From positions 1-60,428 of the forward strand of contig DAHWJX010000137.1 of the NCBI GenBank assembly GCA_027343965.1: a stretch of DNA of 60,428 nt, written 5' to 3'. The position numbers and the translations under genes are program-made. Source of the stretch: JAKACU01 sp021821185 (lineage in GTDB: Bacteria; Bacillota; Bacilli; Alicyclobacillales; SLC66). Below the pieces are notes generated by a model that saw only the letters and a program-made list of their open reading frames with translations, was not told the origin of the DNA and did no database searches. This document shows positions 33,949 to 42,256 of the stretch, in pieces (position 1 is the first letter of the stretch; each line of letters starts with the position of its first letter).

Positions 33949-34824
33949 TTGAAGCGATTATCGTCGCCTCGCAAAGTAGGGAGATGGGTGCTCATGGGGG
34001 GCGCAGCAATCCTCCTACTCACCGGTTGTAGTCCGCAACAATTCACCGTATTGAACCCAGTGGGTCCAGTGGGCCGAAGTGAACTGCAACTTATCATCTT
34101 GTCAACCATCTTGGTTTTGGTTGTTATCGTACCTGTGATTGCACTTCTTGCTTACATCATCGTTCGGTACAGAGACAAACCAGGCAATACGGCTCCTTAT
34201 CAGCCGCAATGGTCTGAAAGCAAAAAGTTGGAGTTTGTGTGGTGGGCCATTCCTATTATCATCGTTGCTATTCTTGGCACGGTGACGGGAGAAAAAACAT
34301 TTGCTTTAACACGCCCTCCTGAGCCCACGAACAATCCGATGGTCGTACAGGTGCAATCTTTGGATTGGAAATGGCTATTTCAATATCCTGGACAAAAGGT
34401 AGCTACCCTGAACTACCTTGAAATTCCGACAGGGCAGCCTATCGAGTTCATACTGACATCCAATGCACCGATGAATTCCTTTTGGGTACCACAGTTAGGT
34501 GGAATGGAATACACCATGCCAGGCACGCAAATGAGACTTTGGCTGCAAGCTGATCAACCAGGTACGTATCAGGGGCGCGGTGCTAACTTTACTGGGCGTG
34601 GGTTTGCTCATATGACGTTCAATGTAATAGCAACATCACAAAGCAAGTTCAATCAATGGGTTGCTAAAGTTAAGGCAACCGCGACACCGCTGACACAAGC
34701 AGGCTATCAAGCGTTGGTCAAACCCAGCTTGGCGGGTGTAACTTCTTACTCATCTTATCCCATGGGGCTTTTTGAAAATGTTGTCACAAAAGATGGTGGC
34801 GGCATGGGCAATATGGGTAATTAA
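33949..34824 (+). CDS. cyoA: Quinol oxidase subunit II (lipoprotein, no CuA site)
   Basis: A 291-residue subunit of a haem-copper oxidase. It has a signal peptide ending in a lipobox 'LLTGC', two membrane helices and an outer cupredoxin domain. The CuA ligands of cytochrome c oxidases (CXXXC and flanking His/Met) are absent; in their place is 'GRGANFTGRGFAHM', as in the quinol oxidases CyoA/QoxA. TTG 33949 follows GGGGGAGGG. First gene of a four-gene operon. Naming as qoxA would be equally valid. Confidence 0.92.
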   Translation: MKRLSSPRKVGRWVLMGGAAILLLTGCSPQQFTVLNPVGPVGRSELQLIILSTILVLVVIVPVIALLAYIIVRYRDKPGNTAPYQPQWSESKKLEFVWWAIPIIIVAILGTVTGEKTFALTRPPEPTNNPMVVQVQSLDWKWLFQYPGQKVATLNYLEIPTGQPIEFILTSNAPMNSFWVPQLGGMEYTMPGTQMRLWLQADQPGTYQGRGANFTGRGFAHMTFNVIATSQSKFNQWVAKVKATATPLTQAGYQALVKPSLAGVTSYSSYPMGLFENVVTKDGGGMGNMGN

Positions 34825-34860
34825 AAAACGGGTGGATAAATCACGGAAAGAGGGACTTTC

Positions 34861-36816
34861 ATGGGCGGTGTGAAACAATTTCTATCACACTTTTTCGTTA
34901 CCGGTCCATTTGAAATTGGTGGCGATGTCTCTATTGGTTTGGTCAGTTTGGCCATCTTATTCGTCCTCACCCGCTATAAGTTGTGGGGATGGCTGTGGAG
35001 AAACTGGTTAACGAGTGTTGATCATAAGAAAATTGGCATTATGTATATGCTTGCTGCACTGTTAATGTTGTTTCGAGGCGGCGTTGATGCCTTGATGATT
35101 CGGACGCAACTCGCTTTGCCCAATTCACAATTTCTTGGCGCAGAGCATTATGATCAGATTTTTACCACGCACGGTACGATTATGATTCTCTTTATGGCGA
35201 TGCCGTTTATTTTTGCCATGATGAACATTGTTGTTCCTTTACAACTTGGTGCTCGTGATGTTGCCTTTCCGTATTTGAATGCGATTAGTTTTTGGCTCTT
35301 CTTTTTCGGTGCTATGTTGCTCAATATCTCGTTTGTTATTGGTGGGTCACCTGATGCTGGATGGGTCAACTATCCACCACTAGCGGAGTTGCAATTTAGT
35401 CCAGGACCAGGGGATAATTTTTACCTTTTATCCATTTTGATATCGGGAATTGGAAGCGTTGCTACAGGCATCAACTTTTTAGTGACGATTCTAAAAATGC
35501 GTGCCCCTGGTATGTCGCTGATGAAAATGCCGATGTTTTCTTGGGCCGTTTTTGCAACATGTATCGATATCATCTTTGCTTTCCCGGCACTGACTATCGC
35601 CTTAGGCCTCGAGTTTGCTGATCGAATCCTTGGCGCCCACTTTTTTACACTGACCGGCGGGGGTAACCCCATGATGTATGTCAACCTCTTTTGGATGTGG
35701 GGCCATCCAGAAGTTTATATCGTAATTTTACCCGCTTTTGGAATTTATTCAGAAGTTGTGGCGACCTTTGCGCGTAAACGTCTTTTCGGGTATACCGCTA
35801 TGGTAACGTCACTTATGTTGATTGCTATCGCTAGTTACTTTGTCTGGTTGCACCACTTCTTTACCATGGGTGCAGGCGCTGACGTGAATACGTTTTTTGC
35901 GATTGCATCGATGTTTATCGCCATTCCAACGGGTGTGAAAATATTCAATTGGCTCTTCACGATGTTTCGGGGCCGTATTCGCATGACGATTCCTATGATG
36001 TGGGTGCTCGCATTTATTCCTAACTTTGTTATTGGTGGATCTACCGGTGTTATGTTAGCTGCAGCGCCTGCTGACTATCAGTATCACAACAGTTATTTTC
36101 TTGTAGCACACTTTCACCAAGTTTTAATTGGTGGCGTTGTCTACGGCATGTTAGCCGGTATGTATTACTGGTGGCCCAAAATGTTTGGCTTCATTCTTGA
36201 AGAACGCTTTGCAAAATGGGGATTTTGGCTGTTTAATATCGGGTTTTACGTGTGCTTTATGCCACAGTACCCTCTTGGTTTAATGGGTATGACAAGACGG
36301 ATGTATACCTATCCCGCTGGACTTGGGTGGACATCGTTAAATATGATTTCCACAGTTGGTGCCTTCGTGATGGGGATTGGTTTCATCTTCATCGTCTTAA
36401 ATATCCTGTCGAGCATTCGTCATCCGGTCAAGGATACGACGGGCGATCCGTGGGATGCAAGAACACTTGAGTGGTCGTTACCATCTCCGGCGCCGCATTA
36501 CAATTTTGCTCGTATCCCGGTTATTGACAGTCGTGATCAGTGGTGGGAAATGAAGCAAAAAGGCATGACGAAACCGGATGATTCAACGCCGCTTGCCCCG
36601 ATTCATATGCCAAAGAATTCCGGTAAGCCGTTCATTATGGGAGTGCTCTTCTTCATAGCCGGATTTGGCTTTGTATTTAATTGGTATGTTTTAGCGGGAC
36701 TTGGATTACTCGGCGTTATCATCACTTTGTTTGCCAGGTCGTTTGATTATGATACCGATTATTACATTCCTGTCGATGAAGTGAAGCATAGCGAAGCCGC
36801 ATTTGGGAGGTCGTGA
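34861..36816 (+). CDS. cyoB: Quinol oxidase subunit I (haem-copper catalytic subunit)
   Basis: A 651-residue membrane protein that reduces oxygen and pumps protons. Haem and CuB ligands are visible: 'TTHGTIM' (low-spin haem His), 'WGHPEVYI' (CuB His and the cross-linked Tyr), 'WLHHFFTMG' (two CuB His) and 'VAHFHQVL' (both haem His). 'RGGVDALMIR' and 'EHYDQIF' retain the Arg, Asp, His and Gln positions linked to quinol binding in E. coli CyoB. It starts at ATG 34861 and its stop abuts subunit III. Confidence 0.95.
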   Translation: MGGVKQFLSHFFVTGPFEIGGDVSIGLVSLAILFVLTRYKLWGWLWRNWLTSVDHKKIGIMYMLAALLMLFRGGVDALMIRTQLALPNSQFLGAEHYDQIFTTHGTIMILFMAMPFIFAMMNIVVPLQLGARDVAFPYLNAISFWLFFFGAMLLNISFVIGGSPDAGWVNYPPLAELQFSPGPGDNFYLLSILISGIGSVATGINFLVTILKMRAPGMSLMKMPMFSWAVFATCIDIIFAFPALTIALGLEFADRILGAHFFTLTGGGNPMMYVNLFWMWGHPEVYIVILPAFGIYSEVVATFARKRLFGYTAMVTSLMLIAIASYFVWLHHFFTMGAGADVNTFFAIASMFIAIPTGVKIFNWLFTMFRGRIRMTIPMMWVLAFIPNFVIGGSTGVMLAAAPADYQYHNSYFLVAHFHQVLIGGVVYGMLAGMYYWWPKMFGFILEERFAKWGFWLFNIGFYVCFMPQYPLGLMGMTRRMYTYPAGLGWTSLNMISTVGAFVMGIGFIFIVLNILSSIRHPVKDTTGDPWDARTLEWSLPSPAPHYNFARIPVIDSRDQWWEMKQKGMTKPDDSTPLAPIHMPKNSGKPFIMGVLFFIAGFGFVFNWYVLAGLGLLGVIITLFARSFDYDTDYYIPVDEVKHSEAAFGRS

Positions 36817-36818
36817 GG

Positions 36819-37448
36819 ATGGCGGTTGATGTCAATCATTCTGTGGTAAAAAGCGCTGATCACGGCACAATGTTAGAATATTCAACGGAAGACGGCGCGC
36901 TAAAAATTCTCGGTTTTTGGTTTTTCCTAGCTCAGGATATGATCTTGTTTGCTTGTCTTTTTGCTACCTATCTTATTTTGCACAATCGTACAGCAGGCGG
37001 ACCATCGGCCATGCAATTATTCGATGTTCCCGGGTTTGCCGCAGAAACTTTCATTTTGTTAACGAGTAGTTTTACTTACGGTATTGCTACTTTTCAAATG
37101 CGCAACAATCGCTTAAAGAGTATGTTGATCTGGATGGGGATCACCGTTTTGTTAGGGCTAAGCTTCGTGTCTCTTGAGCTCAAAGAATTTATCACTTATG
37201 TTTTGCAAGGTGCAACCATCTCAAGAAGTGCCTTTTTGTCCGCGTTTTTCACACTGGTTGGAACACATGGATTGCACGTCACGCTAGGTATCTTCTGGAT
37301 GATTTCTGTGATGATTCAACTTGTCAAACGCGGTTTGACACCGGTAACGGCGCGCAAGGCATTTATTGTAGGACTATATTGGCATTTCCTTGATGTCATT
37401 TGGGTCTTTATTTTCACCGTAGTGTACCTGACGGGGGTGATGAAGTAA
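36819..37448 (+). CDS. cyoC: Quinol oxidase subunit III
   Basis: A 209-residue protein with five membrane helices, the CyoC/QoxC size. 'LGFWFFLAQDMILFACLFAT' and 'FFTLVGTHGLHVTLGIFWM' are the family signatures, the latter with the conserved His. ATG 36819 has GGGAGG eight bases upstream; the GTG at 36813 is too close. The stop shares one base with the next ATG. Confidence 0.93.
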   Translation: MAVDVNHSVVKSADHGTMLEYSTEDGALKILGFWFFLAQDMILFACLFATYLILHNRTAGGPSAMQLFDVPGFAAETFILLTSSFTYGIATFQMRNNRLKSMLIWMGITVLLGLSFVSLELKEFITYVLQGATISRSAFLSAFFTLVGTHGLHVTLGIFWMISVMIQLVKRGLTPVTARKAFIVGLYWHFLDVIWVFIFTVVYLTGVMK

Positions 37449-37777
37449 TGACTGACAAGGACCAGACAATTGTCACATCAGGCGGGCATGGACGATTTCC
37501 TTGGTCACATGTGATAGGCTATATTTTCTCGTTAGTATTGACCTTGGTTGCTTTGCTCATGGTAACCAATCATGTAGCGAGCGGTGGCATGTTGTTGTTT
37601 GTCATTTTGCTTCTGGCGACCATTCAAATTTTCATTCAGTTGTTTTTCTTTATGCATATCACAGAGAAACACGGACCTGCGTATCACATCATTACGCTCG
37701 CTGTGGCATTGTTTTTTACCTTTGCTATTATTGCAGGGTCGCTGTGGATTATGACGTTTACGCAAGTTTCCTCATAG
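37448..37777 (+). CDS. cyoD: Quinol oxidase subunit IV
   Basis: A 109-residue protein with three membrane helices, matching CyoD/QoxD: 'HVIGYIFSLVLTLVALLMV', then 'ATIQIFIQLFFFMHITEK' and a third helix. It assists assembly of the oxidase. ATG 37448 overlaps the subunit III stop (TAATG). The operon ends at a strong bidirectional terminator. No haem O/A synthase gene is present nearby. Confidence 0.92.
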   Translation: MTDKDQTIVTSGGHGRFPWSHVIGYIFSLVLTLVALLMVTNHVASGGMLLFVILLLATIQIFIQLFFFMHITEKHGPAYHIITLAVALFFTFAIIAGSLWIMTFTQVSS

Positions 37778-37784
37778 TGAATGC

Positions 37785-37834
37785 AAAAGAGATCCGTTTG
37801 CGTAGATTGCGCAAAATGGATCTCTTTTTTTATT
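37785..37834. terminator. Bidirectional terminator between the oxidase operon and the methyltransferase gene
   Basis: AAAAGAGATCC (37785-37795) pairs with GGATCTCTTTT (37818-37828), and an inner TTTGCG/CGCAAA stem extends it. T tracts follow on both strands. It extends into the last codon of the convergent methyltransferase gene. Confidence 0.88.
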
Positions 37835-39299
37835 TGAGTGCTTTAATTAATTGACTTGGGAAACGTAGGATCAAATCCTCAGGAGGATAGTCTTTCGTGA
37901 CACGTTGGCCACGTTCTTGCAATTCCTCGATGAGATCTTGTCGTGCTTTCCATGGTAAGGTAGCTAACTCTTCCTGAAACCATCCCACACCATGAATAAA
38001 ATGGTGGATTGCTTTAACAGGATCGGTAAAGTACGTTATGAAAGGTCGATCGCGGACTTCTAGCGTGCGAAAGCTGCTGCCATGAAAAGCATCGATTACT
38101 GTGGCTGCAGCAGGCAAAAAATCTCGAGGTTTCTCCTTGCGTGAAGCGGCTGATGATAAAATGGGCGCGAACCAATCGCGGAAAAAGGGTACTTCTGCTG
38201 GGTCAAAGCGATTGGGGTGGCCGCTCGCCACGATGCCACCCGGTCGAACGACGCGATACATTTCTTTGATCGCGTCTTCAAGGACAGTAAAGTGCAAAAA
38301 GGCTGTTCCTAAGACCATATCAAACGTATCATCGGGATAGGGGATTTGTTCTGCACGTCCTTGCTCAAAACGTACAAAAGAAAGATGTCGACGGTCGCGA
38401 ATCGTTTCTGCACGTCTTAGCATACCGATCGAGGGGTCGATGCCGATGACTTGACCCTGCGGACCAACACGATCGGCTAAACCAGCTTCAAAGGTAAGAC
38501 TGCCATCTCCGCATCCCAGTTCCAAGACTCGCATTCCCGGTCGAATCGAAGCAAAGTCTAGAAATTCTCGACGATAGGGGTGTGTATCAGGGGAGATTTC
38601 CTCTACCAAACGGTCATAATCAAAGAACACATTGAAATGGGAGATATGCAGTTGCCGTATACGACGTGCCAAATATCCAGTTTCTTCAAGGGTATTTTCG
38701 ATAATTTGAAAGGTTTCTAGGCCCGATGGGGTCAACTTAAGAACAGTTTGACCCAAGCTGTTGAGTTTACGAACGTAATAACCATTTTCGATGCCAACAA
38801 GGACTTCATCTTCTAAGGAATAATCTACCCAGGGGCGATGCATGGATCCATTGATAAAATCATGTTCAAGCATCGAACCATAGAATTTAACGGCTTGCAT
38901 ATTTTCATAGCCCGTCGCCAAAGTATACAGTCTGACCAATAGACCAAATGAGTGATCGTGAATGAACTGAGTAACTTTTTCAATGGCTTGTTCTGTCATA
39001 AGCGCGTTGACGCCGTTTTGCCCAAGTTGATCATGTGCTAATGAGACGGCGGTAGAAGCTAAGATTTCATATACTGCCGTTCGTCCAAGGCGTCGAGGGA
39101 TAGTTAGCCCTCCATAATACAAAACTTGCTGTTCATGCGTCCACATCTTGTCAGACAAGTCTCTTGAAATAGTATCAATGCGTGTAAAATCATCGACATT
39201 CAATCTACCTGTCGAATCGACACCTGCTAGCCATGGGCTGATAGCAAGGCCTCTATTTAAAAAGTCGCGCATTAGCACAGGCATCATGGAAAAATCCAA
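37830..39299 (-). CDS. SAM-dependent methyltransferase with a long uncharacterised N-terminal region
   Basis: A 489-residue protein. The C-terminal part is a class I methyltransferase: motif I 'VLELGCGDGSLTFEAG' near residue 250, acidic loop 'VIGIDPSIGMLRRAE', 'IPYPDDTFDMVLG', and 'EMYRVVRPGGIVASG', resembling UbiE-type enzymes. The first about 240 residues I do not recognise; they are mostly helical, and 'GYYVRKLNSLGQTVLKLTPS' looks like a winged-helix hairpin. The TTG start at 39299 is chosen with GGAGG upstream (nearby ATGs at 39287 and 39284 are possible). It is 22 bases behind glyS, so probably co-transcribed. Substrate is unknown. Confidence 0.75.
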   Translation of the reverse strand: MDFSMMPVLMRDFLNRGLAISPWLAGVDSTGRLNVDDFTRIDTISRDLSDKMWTHEQQVLYYGGLTIPRRLGRTAVYEILASTAVSLAHDQLGQNGVNALMTEQAIEKVTQFIHDHSFGLLVRLYTLATGYENMQAVKFYGSMLEHDFINGSMHRPWVDYSLEDEVLVGIENGYYVRKLNSLGQTVLKLTPSGLETFQIIENTLEETGYLARRIRQLHISHFNVFFDYDRLVEEISPDTHPYRREFLDFASIRPGMRVLELGCGDGSLTFEAGLADRVGPQGQVIGIDPSIGMLRRAETIRDRRHLSFVRFEQGRAEQIPYPDDTFDMVLGTAFLHFTVLEDAIKEMYRVVRPGGIVASGHPNRFDPAEVPFFRDWFAPILSSAASRKEKPRDFLPAAATVIDAFHGSSFRTLEVRDRPFITYFTDPVKAIHHFIHGVGWFQEELATLPWKARQDLIEELQERGQRVTKDYPPEDLILRFPSQLIKALK

Positions 39300-39321
39300 A
39301 ACATGCACCGCCTCCGTCAAG

Positions 39322-40701
39322 TCACAGGGTAGTCTTACTCTGTAACCAAGGAACCAATTCAGCAATCGGTAAACGAACTTGATCCATCGAATCACGATCG
39401 CGTACGGTAACTTGTTGATCATCTTGTGACTGAAAATCATAGGTCACGCAGTACGGTGTTCCAATTTCATCATGGCGACGATAACGCTTGCCAATGGATC
39501 CGCTGTCGTCAAAATCCGCAGAAAAATCTTTAACTAAAGAAGCAAAGAGATCTTGTGCGGGGCCAGACAATTTTTTTGATAACGGAAGAACAGCCACCGT
39601 GTAAGGGGCAATGGCAGGATGTAAATGTAGTATTGTACGTACATCGCCATCTTCTAATGTTTGCTCTTCATAGGCATCGGCTAATATCGCTAGCGTTAAA
39701 CGATCTGCTCCGATGGATGGTTCGATGCAATAAGGAACAAATGGTTCCTGGCCTTCCTCCGACACAAGAAAATCTTCCTTGGAAAACTCCTGGTGTTTAC
39801 CTAGATCATAGTCGGTACGGTTTGCTACGCCAAGAAGTTCTCCCCAACCAAACGGAAACAGATATTCCACATCGGTGGTCGCTTTACTGTAATGCGACAG
39901 TTGCTCCTTTTGATGATCGCGTAAGCGAAGGTTTTCTTTGCGAATCCCTAAGGCTTGGACGAAATCAAAACAAAATTGCCGCCAATACTGAAACCATTCA
40001 TCATCTGTTCCCGGTACGCAAAAGAACTCCACTTCCATTTGTTCGAATTCCCGTGTGCGAAAGGTGAAATTACCTGGCGTAATTTCGTTGCGAAAGCTCT
40101 TGCCAATTTGACCGATACCAAACGGCAACTTTTTGCGCATGGTTCGTTGCACATTTTTGAAGTTGACGAAAATCCCCTGTGCAGTTTCCGGACGCAGGAA
40201 GATCTCGTTGCTTGCCTCTTCAGTGACACCTTGGTACGTTTTAAACATCATGTTGAATTGACGAACACCTGTAAAGTTATGCGAACCGCATACGGGACAC
40301 GCGATGTGGTTATCCTGCAAGATAACTTCCATTTCTTCAAAAGGTAGGCCATCCACTATGCGTTCTTGTCCAAGTGCAAAAAAGTAATCTTCGATTAATT
40401 TGTCTGCACGATGGCGAGCTTTGCAACTCTTGCAATCCACCATGGGGTCATTAAAATTACCGACATGGCCTGACGCTACCCATACTTGACGGTTCATTAA
40501 GATGGCTGTGTCTAGCCCAACGTTGTAGAGTGACTCCTTAATAAACTTCTTCCACCAAGCTTGTTTAACATTATTTTTTAGTAGAACACCAAGTGGGCCG
40601 TAATCCCATGTGTTAGCGAGACCACCATAGATCTCAGAACCTGGGAATATAATACCTCGGCGCTTGGCCAGTGAAACCAGTTGATCCATCGTTGCAGCCA
40701 A
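39322..40701 (-). CDS. glyS: Glycyl-tRNA synthetase (single-chain alpha2 type)
   Basis: A 459-residue class II synthetase of the dimeric, eukaryote/archaea-like type found in many Firmicutes. 'GIIFPGSEIYGGLANTWDYG' opens it; motif 2 is in 'GKSFRNEITPGNFTFRTREF' and motif 3 in 'CIEPSIGADRLTLAIL'. The insert has a Cys set 'CKSCKARH'...'CPVCGSH'. TTG 40701 is used as start because GCGGAGG lies nine bases upstream; ATG 40689 is too far from it. The upstream gap (40702-40849) is too short for and shows no sign of a glycine T-box. Confidence 0.94.
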   Translation of the reverse strand: MAATMDQLVSLAKRRGIIFPGSEIYGGLANTWDYGPLGVLLKNNVKQAWWKKFIKESLYNVGLDTAILMNRQVWVASGHVGNFNDPMVDCKSCKARHRADKLIEDYFFALGQERIVDGLPFEEMEVILQDNHIACPVCGSHNFTGVRQFNMMFKTYQGVTEEASNEIFLRPETAQGIFVNFKNVQRTMRKKLPFGIGQIGKSFRNEITPGNFTFRTREFEQMEVEFFCVPGTDDEWFQYWRQFCFDFVQALGIRKENLRLRDHQKEQLSHYSKATTDVEYLFPFGWGELLGVANRTDYDLGKHQEFSKEDFLVSEEGQEPFVPYCIEPSIGADRLTLAILADAYEEQTLEDGDVRTILHLHPAIAPYTVAVLPLSKKLSGPAQDLFASLVKDFSADFDDSGSIGKRYRRHDEIGTPYCVTYDFQSQDDQQVTVRDRDSMDQVRLPIAELVPWLQSKTTL

Positions 40702-40849
40702 TGTCCATATCCTCCGCTTCGCCACAAATATAGTGATGATCTTCATGATATAGGAAATAAGGTAAGCCCGCAATGAAATGCCTATTGCTAACATTTCAAC
40801 ACAAGTGTATATACATATGTCATGGAGTTAGAACTTTTGGAGGTGTCAT

Positions 40850-42211
40850 ATGGCTGTTTTTCCGTCGGATCATGCACGCTATGGTAAAAAACTCTTACGC
40901 ATAGAACCCTATGGAGTTGAGGCTGTGTCCCATGCAGAAAGACATGGGTCTGCGCGTAGCCAGTTTACTCTGTGGCTTGGTAGTAATTTGTCGATCGGTT
41001 CATTTGCTTTAGGGGCTTTGCCCATTGCTTTGGGTCTCCCATGGAGTTATACCCTGATCGCCATTATAATAGGTAACCTCTTAGGTAGCTTATTGGTTGG
41101 TGCTTGTGCAGCTATGGGCCCGACTTATGGACTGCCACAGTTAATGATCGGCAGGTATTCTTTTGGGCGTGTCGGTGGTTATCTTCCAGCGCTCTTAAAT
41201 TACCTGAGTACGATTGGCTGGTTCACGGTCAATAATATCCTTGGAGCATTTGGCCTGCGCATTCTGTTTCCTGCGTTATCATATGTGCAAGCGGCAGCCT
41301 TGCTCGTGGTCGTACAGGGATTGTTGGCTATATATGGTCACAATCTTATTCACCTGTACGAACGCATCATGGCGATTGTGCTTGCGGCTGTCTTTCTTAT
41401 TGGTAGTGTTGTTGCTTTGACCCATTTTTCGACACTCGCCCTCTACCATCCAAAGACGGATTCCCTATGGGCTATGTTTGCAATTATGCTTGCTGCGGCC
41501 TTTTCGTATGTCGGCAGTTGGGGGCCCTATGCGTCAGATTACAGTCGTTATCTGGAAAAGGCAACATCTCGTCAATCCATCCTAAAGAATGCCTTTTGGG
41601 GATCCTTCATTGCATCAGCGTGGTTGGAAATTGTCGGTGTTGCTGTGTCGATCTTGGCCGGTGCAGGGTCACCGAATATCATTGTGTCCTTGCATATGGC
41701 GATGGGTGGCTTTGGTGTAATTGCCGTGATTGCTGTTGTCTTAGGGGGAACGGCCGCTGATGCGCTCAATGTGTACTCGAACGCGTTATCGGCGGGTGCG
41801 CTTGGTATTCGTTTGCCACGCGTTGTCTTAACGATTGTGGCGAGCATCATCGGATTGATCCTAAGCCTCATCGGATCGGGGCAGTTTGAAAGTAATTACG
41901 AGAATTTTTTATTGGTGCTCGGTTATTGGTTAACACCATGGGTTGCTGTCCTTCTTGTTGATTTTTATGTCTTAAAGCGTTACAGCAAAGATGAGGAAGA
42001 TGTACGCAATAAGAAAGCTGTTTACTGGCCCGGTTTAATCAGTTTTGTCATTGGCTTTGTTGTATCGATTCCATTTATGAGTGCACAGATCTACACAGGT
42101 CCCATAGCGCAATGGTTACATGGTGCCGACCTAACTTTTTATGTGGGCTTTATTGTAGCTGGCTTTGTCTATTATGCGCTCTCCAAACGAAACGGGACGG
42201 TGGAAATTTAA
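40850..42211 (+). CDS. NCS1-family nucleobase:cation symporter
   Basis: A 453-residue permease with about 12 membrane helices. 'LWLGSNLSIGSFALGALPIA', 'QLMIGRYSFGRVGGYLPALL', and 'SYVGSWGPYASDYSRYL' are typical of the cytosine/purine/thiamine permease family (CodB, PucI, Fur-type). It likely imports a purine, cytosine, allantoin or a related base. ATG 40850 has TTGGAGG upstream. It precedes the interrupted pepF gene by 45 bases; no catabolic partner gene is adjacent to hint at the substrate. Confidence 0.85.
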   Translation: MAVFPSDHARYGKKLLRIEPYGVEAVSHAERHGSARSQFTLWLGSNLSIGSFALGALPIALGLPWSYTLIAIIIGNLLGSLLVGACAAMGPTYGLPQLMIGRYSFGRVGGYLPALLNYLSTIGWFTVNNILGAFGLRILFPALSYVQAAALLVVVQGLLAIYGHNLIHLYERIMAIVLAAVFLIGSVVALTHFSTLALYHPKTDSLWAMFAIMLAAAFSYVGSWGPYASDYSRYLEKATSRQSILKNAFWGSFIASAWLEIVGVAVSILAGAGSPNIIVSLHMAMGGFGVIAVIAVVLGGTAADALNVYSNALSAGALGIRLPRVVLTIVASIIGLILSLIGSGQFESNYENFLLVLGYWLTPWVAVLLVDFYVLKRYSKDEEDVRNKKAVYWPGLISFVIGFVVSIPFMSAQIYTGPIAQWLHGADLTFYVGFIVAGFVYYALSKRNGTVEI

Positions 42212-42256
42212 GGCTGATAAGTTTATCCTGAAGGGAAGTGAGGAAGGGGGACTATC

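Noticed and set aside
40702..40849. Glycine T-box riboswitch upstream of glyS
   Set aside because: The gap is about 150 bases and shared with a divergent gene; I saw no T-box core (AGGGTGG-type) sequence or terminator. The same applies to lysS and proS.
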